From JBBSHJ01 sp038253135 (GTDB lineage: Bacteria > Actinomycetota > Actinomycetes > Mycobacteriales > QHCD01): a stretch of 42,533 nucleotides of DNA. Below are positions 35,572-42,533 of this stretch, piece by piece. Each line of letters begins with the position of its first letter. Positions within the stretch are counted from its first letter, which is position 1. The notes below the pieces were generated by a model, which ran no database searches, had not been told where the DNA came from, and saw only the letters and a list, made by a program, of their open reading frames with translations. The stretch lies in the NCBI GenBank assembly GCA_038253135.1, contig JBBSHJ010000017.1:1-42533 (forward strand), read 5' to 3'. Made by a program: the position numbers and the translations under genes.

Positions 35572-36434
35572 TCGAGGCGATCGAGCAGCCACCGCGGACC
35601 GGTCACATGGGCGCCGGCGGCCCGCACGCGCTCCCGCAGCTTCCGGTCCGCGGTCACGACGATCCGGACCGGCGCGGCCGGCGTACCGGCGATGCCCACG
35701 ATCGTGTCGTCACCGGAGCCGGGAGCGGGTACGACGTCGACGCCATCGGTCGCCGCGAGGTCGCGCGCCCGTCCCTCGACGACCAGGCTGATGCGCGGGA
35801 AATAGGCTGAGAGTGTGCCCGGCGCGACCGGCAGATCGCCCGCGGGGATGGGCGTGCCGGCGAGGCTCGCCAGCCGGTCCCGCAGCCGCGCAGCCGCGCC
35901 GAGCCGGTCGCGCCACCAGCCGTCGGGCCGGCTGCCGACCACGTTGGCCGCATCGACGATGACCATCGGCGCCGCTCCGGCTCCGGCCAGCGCCGGCCAT
36001 GCGGCCGCCAGGCCGGGGTGCAGCGGCAAGCCCGGGCCGGCCGGATCGGGGCGGATGTCGGTCGCCGGCATCCAGCGGACGTCGTCGGACTCCCAATTCA
36101 GGACCGCGTCGATCTCGGTGTCGATGTCCGCGACGACGGTGGCGTAACTCCACGGGCCGTGATCGTCAAGGAGCACGCCGGCCGGTCGGACCGGCGCCCC
36201 GAGGCCGGTCTCCTCCGCGGCCTCCCGCAGGGCCGCCGCAAGGACGCTCTCGTGGCCGTCGCGGGCCCCGCCCGGGAGCCCCCAGGTCCCGCCGTGATCG
36301 CTGCGCGCCGACCGCAGCTGCAGCAGGACGCGCCCTCCGGCCGAGCGCAGCAGGAGCCCCGCGGCGCCGAACCGTCCCCAGTGCCGCTCCCCGCAGCCGC
36401 AATCGACCCAGGCGCTCCCGTCGCCGGCCGTCAT
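35532..36434 (-). CDS. Nudix hydrolase fused to a NYN (PIN-like) nuclease domain
   Basis: The N-terminal half (about 1-140) is a Nudix hydrolase. Its Nudix box lies at residues 56-79 (key residues Gly56, Glu62, Arg70, Glu71, Glu74, Glu75, Gly77), matching Gx5Ex7REUxEExGU exactly. The N-terminal CGCGERHWG may bind zinc. The C-terminal half (about 155-290) resembles the NYN/PIN-like RNase fold: MVIVDAANVVGSRPDGWWRDR (Asp161), APGSGDDTIVG (Asp242, Asp243) and VVTADRKLRERV (Asp263). These supply the acidic metal-site set. It has 300 residues. ATG 36434 overlaps the stop of the upstream methyltransferase gene as ATGA. Separate domain functions are predicted; the joint role is unknown. Confidence 0.85.
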   Translation of the reverse strand: MTAGDGSAWVDCGCGERHWGRFGAAGLLLRSAGGRVLLQLRSARSDHGGTWGLPGGARDGHESVLAAALREAAEETGLGAPVRPAGVLLDDHGPWSYATVVADIDTEIDAVLNWESDDVRWMPATDIRPDPAGPGLPLHPGLAAAWPALAGAGAAPMVIVDAANVVGSRPDGWWRDRLGAAARLRDRLASLAGTPIPAGDLPVAPGTLSAYFPRISLVVEGRARDLAATDGVDVVPAPGSGDDTIVGIAGTPAAPVRIVVTADRKLRERVRAAGAHVTGPRWLLDRLDQPGAGSPPTRTP

Positions 36435-37243
36435 GGGACCGGGAGATTGCAGATGAAGATCGCGGTGCCGGGCAGGAGGGCACCGCGCTGCGGGCTCCAC
36501 TGGCCCCAGACCGCGTCGTTCCCGGGCGTCCACTCCGGCTCGATCAGATCGGTCAGGGCGAACCCGGCCGCGACGATCTCGCGCACGCGGTCGCCGAGGG
36601 TCCGGTGATGCTCGACATAGGTCGGTACGCCGGCCGCGTCGATCTCGACGTACGGCGATCGGTCGAAGTACGGCGTCTGGGCGCGCAGCCCGGCCGGCCC
36701 GGGATCATCCGGGAAGATCCAGCGGATCGGGTGCGTGGTCGCGAAGACCCAGCGGCCACCGGGCCGGAGCACGCGGGCCACCTCGCGCATGACCAGGGCG
36801 GAGTCGGCGCAGAAGGGCACCGCCCCGAAGGCCGAGCAGGCGAGGTCGAAGCTGCCGTCGGCGAAGGGGAGTGCCTCCGCGTCGGCCTGCACCAGCGGGA
36901 CGGTCACGCCGCTACGGGCCCCAGCCGACGCCGCTTGAGCGAGCATGCCGCCGGAGACGTCGAAGCCGACGGCGTACGCACCTTGCATTGAGAGCCATCG
37001 GCTGCACGCGCCCGCACCGCATCCGACCTCGAGGACAGTCCGGCCGCTCACGTCGCCGAGCAGGTGCAGCTCGGCCTCGGTCGCGCCCTCGGGACACCAG
37101 CGGAACCGCACATCGCCGAGGAAATCGCCGTGCTCGGCTTGGTACGCCGCGGCGTCGCCATCCCACCACGACCGATTGGCGCGCGACGAGGCGAGCGACG
37201 AGAGGGGAAGCCGGGCCACGCCGGATGGGCCGTCAGCGCTCAC
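36431..37243 (-). CDS. Class I SAM-dependent methyltransferase
   Basis: This predicted methyltransferase with unknown substrate has 270 residues. Motif I is VLEVGCGAGACSRWLS, followed by the acidic FDVSGGML, PLVQADAEALPFADGSFDLA and EVARVLRPGGRWVFATTHP, all typical of the Methyltransf_11 group. The N-terminus includes NRSWWDGDAAAYQAEHGDFLGD, common in actinobacterial members annotated as class I SAM methyltransferases. The start is taken at GTG 37243; the open frame extends further upstream without recognisable homology. It forms a minus-strand pair with the Nudix-NYN gene, with a 4-base overlap. Confidence 0.88.
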   Translation of the reverse strand: MSADGPSGVARLPLSSLASSRANRSWWDGDAAAYQAEHGDFLGDVRFRWCPEGATEAELHLLGDVSGRTVLEVGCGAGACSRWLSMQGAYAVGFDVSGGMLAQAASAGARSGVTVPLVQADAEALPFADGSFDLACSAFGAVPFCADSALVMREVARVLRPGGRWVFATTHPIRWIFPDDPGPAGLRAQTPYFDRSPYVEIDAAGVPTYVEHHRTLGDRVREIVAAGFALTDLIEPEWTPGNDAVWGQWSPQRGALLPGTAIFICNLPVP

Positions 37244-37314
37244 GGAGGCAACGTATCCTTCGCGTCGCGAGCCGCTCACCCCGACGGCACCTGAACACCA
37301 CCAGCAGAAAATCC

Positions 37315-37368
37315 AACCCGGCCCGACGACCACCAGCCGACCGAGCAACCCGGCCCGACGACCGCCAG
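37315..37368. repeat. Two 22-bp direct repeats upstream of rpsA
   Basis: Two copies with a 32-bp period lie at 37315-37336 and 37347-37368; they share AACCCGGCCCGACGACC and differ at one position. They sit in the 397-bp gap between the divergent methyltransferase and rpsA genes, upstream of the rpsA promoter candidate. Apart from that promoter nothing else is recognised in the gap. Confidence 0.75.
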
Positions 37369-37393
37369 ACCGGATCGGGGTGACCTCGAGGAA

Positions 37394-37423
37394 TTGACCC
37401 GGGCCTGTGCCCAGCACTATCCT
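37394..37423 (+). promoter_or_regulatory. Candidate housekeeping promoter of rpsA
   Basis: TTGACC (37394-37399) and TATCCT (37418-37423) are separated by 18 bases, a good match to the actinobacterial principal sigma factor consensus. Transcription would start near 37430 and give a leader of about 210 bases before the rpsA ATG at 37641. A long leader suggests post-transcriptional control, but no known ribosomal-protein leader was recognised. Confidence 0.6.
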
Positions 37424-37640
37424 GCAGGGCGCGTTCGAGGGTCCTGCGCGCCTCGGAATGGAGCAGGCCGCAACTCGTCCGTACGTCTGGAAGCTACGCG
37501 CCGTCGGCCGCTGTGTAAATCGTGCGCAGACCTCGTGTGCCATTGGTCGTACTGGCGCCCGGGTCGGGTATCACGGCCCCGGGAGGATGGGCTCTCGGTC
37601 GCTCCGCATCGATGTCTGTCCACCCGGAGCCTTCCACCAC

Positions 37641-39128
37641 ATGACCTCATCTACCGTGACCACCCCCGTCGCCGAACCGACGGGAAGCAGCACCCCCAGC
37701 GTCGCAATCAACGACATCGGCTCGGCCGAGGACTTCCTCGCCGCCATTGACAAGACCATCAAGTATTTCAACGACGGTGACATCGTCGAGGGCACCATCG
37801 TCAAGGTCGACCGCGACGAGGTACTGCTCGACATCGGCTACAAGACCGAAGGCGTCATCCCCTCCCGCGAGCTCTCGATCAAGCACGACGTTGACCCGAA
37901 CGAAGTGGTCAAGGTCGGCGACGAGGTCGAGGCCCTGGTCCTTCAGAAGGAGGACAAGGAGGGCCGCCTGATCCTGTCCAAGAAGCGCGCGCAGTACGAA
38001 CGTGCGTGGGGCACGATCGAGCAGAAGAAGGACGCCGACGAGGTCGTCGAAGGCACCGTCATCGAGGTCGTGAAGGGCGGCCTAATCCTCGACATCGGCC
38101 TGCGCGGCTTCCTGCCGGCCTCGCTCGTGGAGATGCGGCGCGTGCGCGACCTGCAGCCCTATGTCGGCCGGCAGCTCGAGGCCAAGATCATCGAGCTCGA
38201 CAAGAACCGCAACAACGTCGTGCTGTCCCGCCGGGCCTGGCTGGAGCAGACGCAGTCCGAGGTCCGCAGCGAGTTCCTGAACAAGCTGCAGAAGGGCCAG
38301 GTCCGCAGCGGCGTCGTGTCCTCGATCGTCAACTTCGGCGCCTTCGTCGATCTCGGCGGTGTCGACGGCCTGGTGCACGTCTCGGAGCTGTCCTGGAAGC
38401 ACATCGACCACCCGAGCGAGGTCGTCGAGGTCGGCCAGGACGTCACCGTCGAGGTGCTCGACGTCGATCTCGAGCGCGAACGCGTGTCGCTGTCGCTCAA
38501 GGCTACGCAGGAGGACCCGTGGCGCCAGTTCGCCCGGATCCACCAGATCGGACAGGTCGTCCCGGGCCGGGTCACCAAGCTGGTGCCGTTCGGCGCGTTC
38601 GTCCGCGTCGACGAGGGCATCGAGGGCCTCGTGCATATCTCCGAGCTGGCCGAGCGCCACGTCGAGATCCCCGAGCAGGTCGTCCAGGTCGGCAACGAGA
38701 TCCTTGTCAAGGTCATCGACATCGACCTCGAGCGGCGCCGCATCAGCCTCTCGCTGAAGCAGGCCAACGAGAGCGCGGTGGGTGCGGGCGGCGAGCCGGC
38801 CGCGTTCGACCCGTCGCTGTACGGCATGGAGGCGCAGTACGACGACGCCGGCAACTACATCTACCCCGAGGGCTTCGACCCCGAGACCCAGGAGTGGCTG
38901 CCCGGCTACGAGTCGCAGCGCGACACGTGGGAGAAGCAGTGGGCCGAGGCGCATGCTCATTACGAGGCGCACATCAAGCAGGTCGCGGATGCCAAGAAGG
39001 CCGACGCAGAGGCGGCGGGCGATCAGTCCTTCACCTCCAACGCCGTTGAGACCGGCGACGAGGGCACCCTCGCGTCCGACGAGGCGCTGGCCGCCCTTCG
39101 CGCCAAGCTGGCCGGCGGCGAGGAGTAA
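37641..39128 (+). CDS. rpsA: 30S ribosomal protein S1
   Basis: S1 binds mRNA at the ribosome through OB-fold S1 repeats. The product has 495 residues, as in other actinobacteria, with four repeats at about 45-115, 135-198, 218-288 and 303-373. The last two carry the strong RNA-binding pattern (SGVVSSIVNFGAFVDLGG, VPGRVTKLVPFGAFVRVDEG). After residue 380 comes an acidic, Ala/Glu-rich tail, including YDDAGNYIYPEGFDPETQEW, typical of actinobacterial S1. ATG 37641 begins MTSSTVTTPVAEP, with GGAG about ten bases upstream. An in-frame upstream extension exists but has no family match. The gene is monocistronic, ending in a repeat array and hairpin. Confidence 0.97.
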   Translation: MTSSTVTTPVAEPTGSSTPSVAINDIGSAEDFLAAIDKTIKYFNDGDIVEGTIVKVDRDEVLLDIGYKTEGVIPSRELSIKHDVDPNEVVKVGDEVEALVLQKEDKEGRLILSKKRAQYERAWGTIEQKKDADEVVEGTVIEVVKGGLILDIGLRGFLPASLVEMRRVRDLQPYVGRQLEAKIIELDKNRNNVVLSRRAWLEQTQSEVRSEFLNKLQKGQVRSGVVSSIVNFGAFVDLGGVDGLVHVSELSWKHIDHPSEVVEVGQDVTVEVLDVDLERERVSLSLKATQEDPWRQFARIHQIGQVVPGRVTKLVPFGAFVRVDEGIEGLVHISELAERHVEIPEQVVQVGNEILVKVIDIDLERRRISLSLKQANESAVGAGGEPAAFDPSLYGMEAQYDDAGNYIYPEGFDPETQEWLPGYESQRDTWEKQWAEAHAHYEAHIKQVADAKKADAEAAGDQSFTSNAVETGDEGTLASDEALAALRAKLAGGEE

Positions 39129-39136
39129 CACCGGCA

Positions 39137-39206
39137 CGACCTGAACAGCCCGATCTGAACAGCCCGATCTGAACTGCACGATCTGAACTGCACGATCTGA
39201 ACTGCA
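39137..39206. repeat. Five tandem 14-bp repeats in the rpsA 3' region
   Basis: Units lie at 39137-39150, 39151-39164, 39165-39178, 39179-39192 and 39193-39206. The basic unit is CGATCTGAACNGCN; units 1-2 end AACAGCC and units 3-5 end AACTGCA. Unit 1 has ACC for ATC. The array runs from nine bases after the rpsA stop up to the terminator stem. It is non-coding. Confidence 0.95.
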
Positions 39207-39207
39207 T

Positions 39208-39237
39208 CGAGCGCGCCGCCGTCGAGCGGCGCGCTCG
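39208..39237. terminator. rpsA terminator hairpin
   Basis: CGAGCGCGCCG (39208-39218) and CGGCGCGCTCG (39227-39237) form a perfect 11-bp GC-rich stem with an 8-base loop. A short TTG follows. It is well placed to end the rpsA transcript, 80 bp after the stop codon. Confidence 0.85.
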
Positions 39238-39331
39238 TTGCGTTCGGCGGCGGTGTCGGGACGCGCCGTACCGGACATTTCGTCGCGTGGCGGTGCTGCG
39301 TACGAACCGGTACAGGACGTACCGTGAGGTT

Positions 39332-40183
39332 GTGATCGATCGATGGCTACGCGGCCGAGCGCGTCATGGGGTCCACGCCGGCTGCGCGGGCATCGCCGCG
39401 GCGGTGCTGCTCGCCGGAGCGGTTGCCTGCAATCGCACGTCAGGCGACAACGCGCCCGCTACGCCGAGCTCGGCCCGGTCGAGCCACTCGGCGTCCGGTG
39501 CATCGCAGCCGAAATCGGGAACGTCGCCGGGCTCGGCGTCTCCGTCCGGGCCGAAGAGCAAGCCGGGCTCGATATCGGGTCCGACGTCGTCGAAGCCCGG
39601 AAAGTCCTCCGGCCCCGGCAAGTCGACGCCGCGGAAGTCCAGCTCGCCGGGCAGGTCGTCCAAGGCGCCGTCGAAATCGGCTAAGCCGCCGAAGTCGACC
39701 GGCCCGGCCAGCCAGGAATTCAAACGGCTGCCGACGGCGTGCTTCGAGGTCGCGACGGATGCGCAGGTCAAGTCCGCGACGAGGGTGCCGTTCACCGGTC
39801 ACACCCGATTCATCGTCGGCGTTCCGATCAAGAAAGTCGGCCGTCTGGCCCGGGTCACCTGCAGCTACGGCGTCGTCAACGGCAAGCCGTCCTACCCGGT
39901 CGAAATCGGCCTCTCCAAGTACAGCAACGCGTCCTCGGCCAGCAGCCGGGTCAAGGTCACCATCCAAACCGAGCGGGCCGGTGGGGCGACCTTCAAGGAC
40001 CTCACCGTTGACGGGAAGCCTGCGACGCTGCTCCAGGGCACGACCGGGTCATTGTTGGTCTACGCGGTCGGGGTCTACACGATCGCGCTGAGCGTCGATG
40101 CGAGCGCGCACGCGCCCGATCCCCAGGCTTCGCTTGCGGCCCTGGCCGAGGTCGTCCAGACGAACCTCAAATCGCTGAGCTAG
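39332..40183 (+). CDS. Putative lipoprotein with disordered linker
   Basis: Function is not recognised. From GTG 39332 it has 283 residues; an in-frame GTG at 39287 would add 15, but GTGAGG lies four bases before 39332. The signal peptide ends in lipobox LAGAVAC, so it should be lipid-anchored outside the cell. About 90 residues rich in Ser, Pro, Lys and Gly follow (SSKPGKSSGPGKSTPRKSS). A compact C-terminal domain of about 155 residues follows, with two cysteines (PTACFEVA and VTCSYGVV) that could form a disulfide; its layout recalls DUF3558-type lipoproteins, but I am not sure. It lies between rpsA and coaE, with 7 bp to coaE. Confidence 0.75.
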   Translation: MIDRWLRGRARHGVHAGCAGIAAAVLLAGAVACNRTSGDNAPATPSSARSSHSASGASQPKSGTSPGSASPSGPKSKPGSISGPTSSKPGKSSGPGKSTPRKSSSPGRSSKAPSKSAKPPKSTGPASQEFKRLPTACFEVATDAQVKSATRVPFTGHTRFIVGVPIKKVGRLARVTCSYGVVNGKPSYPVEIGLSKYSNASSASSRVKVTIQTERAGGATFKDLTVDGKPATLLQGTTGSLLVYAVGVYTIALSVDASAHAPDPQASLAALAEVVQTNLKSLS

Positions 40184-40190
40184 CCGGCTC

Positions 40191-40793
40191 GTGTTGCGGG
40201 TCGGCCTGACCGGCGGCATCGGTTCGGGCAAGAGCACGGTCGCCGCCGGGCTGTCCGCACACGGTGCGCTCGTCGTGGATGCCGACCGCCTGGCCCGTGA
40301 AGTGGTCGAGCCCGGCACGCCCGGATTCGCCGACGTGGTCGAGGCCTTCGGCACTCGGACGCTGACCGCGGACGGCGCACTGGACCGGGACGCACTCGGC
40401 CGCATCGTGTTCGCCGACAGCGCGGCGCGGGAGCGGCTCAACGCCATCGTGCACCCCCGGGTGGCGGCCCGCGCGGCCGAGCTGATGGCGACCGTGCCAT
40501 TGGGCAGCGTCGTCGTGTACGACGTACCCCTGCTCGTCGAGAATGGCCTAGCGGATGACTATGACGTCGTGGTCGTCGTCGAGGCACCGGCCGATGCGAG
40601 GCTCGCCCGGCTGCTGGCGAAAGGGCTGGATCGCGGGGCGGCCCGCGCGCGGATGGCGGCGCAGGCATCCGACGAGCAACGTCGTGCCGTCGCTGACGAG
40701 GTGCTCGTCAATGCCGGCAGCGCCGCGGAGCTGACCGAGGCGGTCGACCGCCTGTGGCAGCGACTGCTCGAGCGCCGGACGGGAGACGGATGA
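40191..40793 (+). CDS. coaE: Dephospho-CoA kinase
   Basis: CoaE phosphorylates the 3' hydroxyl of dephospho-CoA, the last step of CoA synthesis. It has 200 residues. Walker A is GLTGGIGSGKSTVA near the N-terminus, followed by VVDADRLAREVVEPG (the DAD motif) and the central VPLLVENGLADDYD. Family members in actinobacteria sometimes carry an extra domain, absent here. The start is GTG 40191, just seven bases after the lipoprotein stop; no strong ribosome site is visible, so translational coupling is possible. rpsA-coaE proximity is conserved in actinobacteria. Confidence 0.95.
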   Translation: MLRVGLTGGIGSGKSTVAAGLSAHGALVVDADRLAREVVEPGTPGFADVVEAFGTRTLTADGALDRDALGRIVFADSAARERLNAIVHPRVAARAAELMATVPLGSVVVYDVPLLVENGLADDYDVVVVVEAPADARLARLLAKGLDRGAARARMAAQASDEQRRAVADEVLVNAGSAAELTEAVDRLWQRLLERRTGDG

Positions 40794-40830
40794 GACGACG
40801 AAGGCCTGGGATTCCGGGCCCTCACGTGGG

Positions 40831-40902
<72 letters not shown>

Positions 40903-40931
40903 GTACTGGCCGTGCGATGGTGCCTCTTCCG

Positions 40932-41002
40932 AGGTGGAGACGGGATTTGAACCCGTGTACACGGCTTTGCAGGCCGTTGCCTCGCCTCTCGGCCACTCCA
41001 CC
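40932..41002 (-). tRNA. tRNA-Cys(GCA)
   Basis: A complete cloverleaf on the minus strand has acceptor GGTGGAG with CTCCACC, anticodon stem ACGGC/GCCGT with loop CTGCAAA, and T loop TTCAAAT. Anticodon GCA reads Cys codons, and the U discriminator is the known Cys identity base. CCA is not encoded. Confidence 0.97.
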
Positions 41003-41055
41003 GTGCCGCGATCCTGCCGAGTCCGGGCCGATGTGTGCGGTGCAGGACTCAACCG

Positions 41056-41128
41056 AGCGGACGACGGGACTCGAACCCGCGACCCTCACCTTGGCAAGGT
41101 GATGCGCTACCAACTGCGCTACGTCCGC
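41056..41128 (-). tRNA. tRNA-Gly(GCC)
   Basis: A complete cloverleaf on the minus strand has acceptor GCGGACG with CGTCCGC, anticodon stem TCACC/GGTGA with loop TTGCCAA, and T loop TTCGAGT. Anticodon GCC reads GGC and GGU. CCA is not encoded. It is probably the first gene of the Gly-Cys-Val transcript. Confidence 0.97.
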
Positions 41129-41190
41129 GAAAACGCGCCTTGAACTTTAGCCGACGCGTTGCGGACCGGCCAACTCGGGGAGGCTGTGGG

Positions 41191-41694
41191 CTAGCCGCGC
41201 GATGCCAGTAGCAGCAGGGCGAGCTCGGCTTCGAAGTCGATGCCGTCGAGCTCAGTGCCGACAGGGACGAGCTCCCAGACGGCGTGGACGAATTGCCGCA
41301 CCTCGGCGCGGGGCAACCGCATGCTCGTCGCGGTCCGGCCGTTGCGCAGCGAGAGGATGAGCCAGTCCCGATCGGTGGGATGGTTGCTGGCGGGGGCAAG
41401 GCTGATGTCGCCGATTCCGGCGGTGCCGGAGAGTCCGGCCGTGATCAGCTCTCTGCTGGTGTACCAGGTCACCGCGTCTGGGTCCGGCACGGCGTCATCG
41501 AGCTCGTGATCGCAGTGCGCGTCGAAGATCAGGCGGACCTCGAAGGGCTGACTGGGGTCGTAGCACAACGTGAGGGGTGCGACTCGCACCAACGTGCTCT
41601 CGAAGCCGCTCGGAGGCTCGGCGTCGTACCCGTCGGCCGCCGGCGAGTGAAGCCGGGCGAGCAGCGTGTGGCACGCTGGCTCCTTGAAGGTCAT
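41191..41694 (-). CDS. SsgA/SsgB-family sporulation and cell-division regulator
   Basis: SsgA-like proteins occur in morphologically complex actinobacteria; SsgB recruits FtsZ at sporulation septa in Streptomyces. The product is 167 residues, longer than the usual 130-145. The match is by pattern: PFEVRLIFDAHCD, then WYTSRELITAGLSGTAGIGD, LILSLRNGRTATSMRLPRAE, and the C-terminal VPVGTELDGIDFEAELALLL. The neighbours, a tRNA Gly-Cys-Val cluster and a PGPGW membrane protein, match my recollection of the Streptomyces ssgB region, which favours SsgB over SsgA. ATG 41694 is preceded by GAGGGGA. Other SsgA-like paralogs cannot be excluded without alignment. Confidence 0.82.
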   Translation of the reverse strand: MTFKEPACHTLLARLHSPAADGYDAEPPSGFESTLVRVAPLTLCYDPSQPFEVRLIFDAHCDHELDDAVPDPDAVTWYTSRELITAGLSGTAGIGDISLAPASNHPTDRDWLILSLRNGRTATSMRLPRAEVRQFVHAVWELVPVGTELDGIDFEAELALLLLASRG

Positions 41695-41927
41695 TTCGGG
41701 AGTTCCCCTCGGTCCGGTGCGTAAGCGTTGTGGCGTTACCTCAGTATTATTGCCCAGAAGAAGGCTTCCCTGTCATCTAATTGCGGCAGACCGGCGTGTT
41801 TCACCCGATTGCGGGATTCCGGCAGCGTCGTTGGGACCCGCGCCGGGCTGCCCGGCCGCTGCCGTAATCTGGAACAGGTCTACATCCGCCGACGTCCGGG
41901 CTCCCCACCGCCCGCTGAGGTGAGCCG

Positions 41928-42395
41928 GTGCCTGAAGATCTGCGTGCGGACCCCGACGCGGCCGCGCGCTCACGCCGGCCCCTTGGGCACATACGACGCC
42001 TGTCGGGACTGCGCCTGCGGCTGCGGGCGGGCCCGGTATCCGGACCGCTTTACCGCGCCCTCGTCGCCGTCGTCGGGCTGGTCATCATCGCCGGCGGGCT
42101 GCTGCTGGTACCGCTTCCCGGGCCGGGTTGGCTGATCGTCTTCGTCGGTCTGGCCGTCCTGGCCTCGGAGTTCCAGTGGGCCGCGCGGCTGTTGCGCTGG
42201 GGTCGGGAGAAGCTGACGGCGTGGACCCGCTGGCTCCGCGAGCGGGGCCGGCCGGCGCAGGTGCTCGTCGCGATCGCGACTCTCGCGTTCGTCGTCGCGG
42301 TGATCTGGGCATACCTGGCCTGGCGCGGCGTACCGGCCTTCGTGCCGGACCAGATCGAAACACAGCTCGATCGGAACGTGCCCGGCCTCGGCTGA
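41928..42395 (+). CDS. PGPGW-motif membrane protein (TIGR02611 type)
   Basis: A small membrane protein of unknown function, 155 residues. After a basic N-terminus, two close hydrophobic segments flank the family motif PLPGPGWLIVFVGLAVLASE. A third membrane segment lies near residues 113-132 (ATLAFVVAVIWAYLAWRGV). The short charged region between carries RWGREKLTAWTRW. The motif defines the PGPGW family. GTG 41928 follows GAGGTGAGCCG. It is divergent from the SsgB-like gene, 233 bp away; the arrangement suggests a link to cell envelope or division, which is inference. Confidence 0.86.
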   Translation: MPEDLRADPDAAARSRRPLGHIRRLSGLRLRLRAGPVSGPLYRALVAVVGLVIIAGGLLLVPLPGPGWLIVFVGLAVLASEFQWAARLLRWGREKLTAWTRWLRERGRPAQVLVAIATLAFVVAVIWAYLAWRGVPAFVPDQIETQLDRNVPGLG

Positions 42396-42435
42396 GTCGG
42401 CGGGCGCCGTACCGGAGAACGGCAGGGGGATCCCG

Positions 42436-42441
42436 TATAGT
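42436..42441 (+). promoter_or_regulatory. Candidate -10 element for tRNA-Val(CAC)
   Basis: TATAGT, a near-perfect TAnnnT hexamer and the most AT-rich spot nearby, ends 18 bases before the mature tRNA 5' end. A matching -35 box is not evident. Confidence 0.5.
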
Positions 42442-42459
42442 TCGACTGTCCGCCAGCGC

Positions 42460-42532
42460 GGGCGATTGGCTCAGCGGTTAGAGCGCTCGCCTCACACGCG
42501 AGAGGTCACTGGTTCGATTCCAGTATCGCCCA
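42460..42532 (+). tRNA. tRNA-Val(CAC)
   Basis: A complete cloverleaf ends one base before the window edge. The acceptor GGGCGAT pairs with ATCGCCC, the anticodon stem is CTCGC/GCGAG with loop CTCACAC, and the T loop is TTCGATT. Anticodon CAC reads GUG, complementing the GAC tRNA-Val on the other strand nearby. The discriminator is A; whether CCA is encoded cannot be seen. Confidence 0.96.
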
Positions 42533-42533
42533 C

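Noticed and set aside
37407..37640. N-terminal extension of rpsA by 78 codons
   Set aside because: The extension has no S1 similarity and covers the probable promoter and leader; ATG 37641 gives the family length.
39137..39206. Possible CRISPR or attachment-site array
   Set aside because: 14-bp contiguous repeats without spacers and no integrase or cas gene nearby.

Overview
The window is a high-GC actinobacterial chromosome segment (Actinomycetota). Support comes from GTG starts, actinobacterial gene neighbours (trpBA, lgt, gltBD, pyk, an ANTAR response regulator, livJHMGF, polA, rpsA, coaE), a PolA without proofreading residues, and an SsgA/SsgB-family cell-division protein, which points to a morphologically complex, probably sporulating lineage. 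I do not name a species. Gene density is high and no prophage, IS element, CRISPR array or replication origin was seen.

Layout. 1-989: the end of trpB and trpA, joined by a perfect 68-bp tandem repeat that creates two tiny ORFs coupled by ATGA overlaps. 1173-7437: a peptide/nickel-type ABC transporter (two permeases, one fused double ATPase, one lipoprotein binding protein). 7681-8646: a decayed second copy of the binding protein. 8781-11338: lgt and a GH29 alpha-L-fucosidase. 11525-17594: gltB and gltD (glutamate synthase). 17611-18158: a DUF6886-like gene broken by a frameshift. 18304-21580: pyk, an acyl-CoA thioesterase, an odd tRNA with a Leu anticodon, and a pdtaR-type antiterminator response regulator. 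21809-26693: the branched-chain amino acid operon livJHMGF, followed by a fragment of an APC amino-acid permease.

27090-31505 is an accessory block: a GNAT acetyltransferase, a LuxR-type regulator, a YceI-like protein whose tail is made of 15-bp repeats, two tandem dihydrofolate-reductase-like (RibD-C) proteins and a PaaI-type thioesterase. 31596-40793 returns to core functions: polA, an MFS transporter, a Nudix-NYN fusion and a methyltransferase (minus-strand pair), rpsA with a candidate promoter and a repeat-plus-hairpin 3' end, a lipoprotein, and coaE. 40831-42533 holds tRNA-Val(GAC), tRNA-Cys(GCA), tRNA-Gly(GCC), the SsgB-like gene, a PGPGW membrane protein and tRNA-Val(CAC).

Functionally the window joins nitrogen and amino-acid handling (Trp synthesis, peptide uptake, glutamate synthesis, branched-chain uptake) with information processing (polA, rpsA, tRNAs). 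No clearly new multi-gene system was found. The most unusual items are the trpB-trpA junction repeat with its coupled mini-ORFs, the YceI tail made of 15-bp repeats that runs into the next gene, the class I tRNA carrying a leucine anticodon, and the Nudix-NYN fusion.
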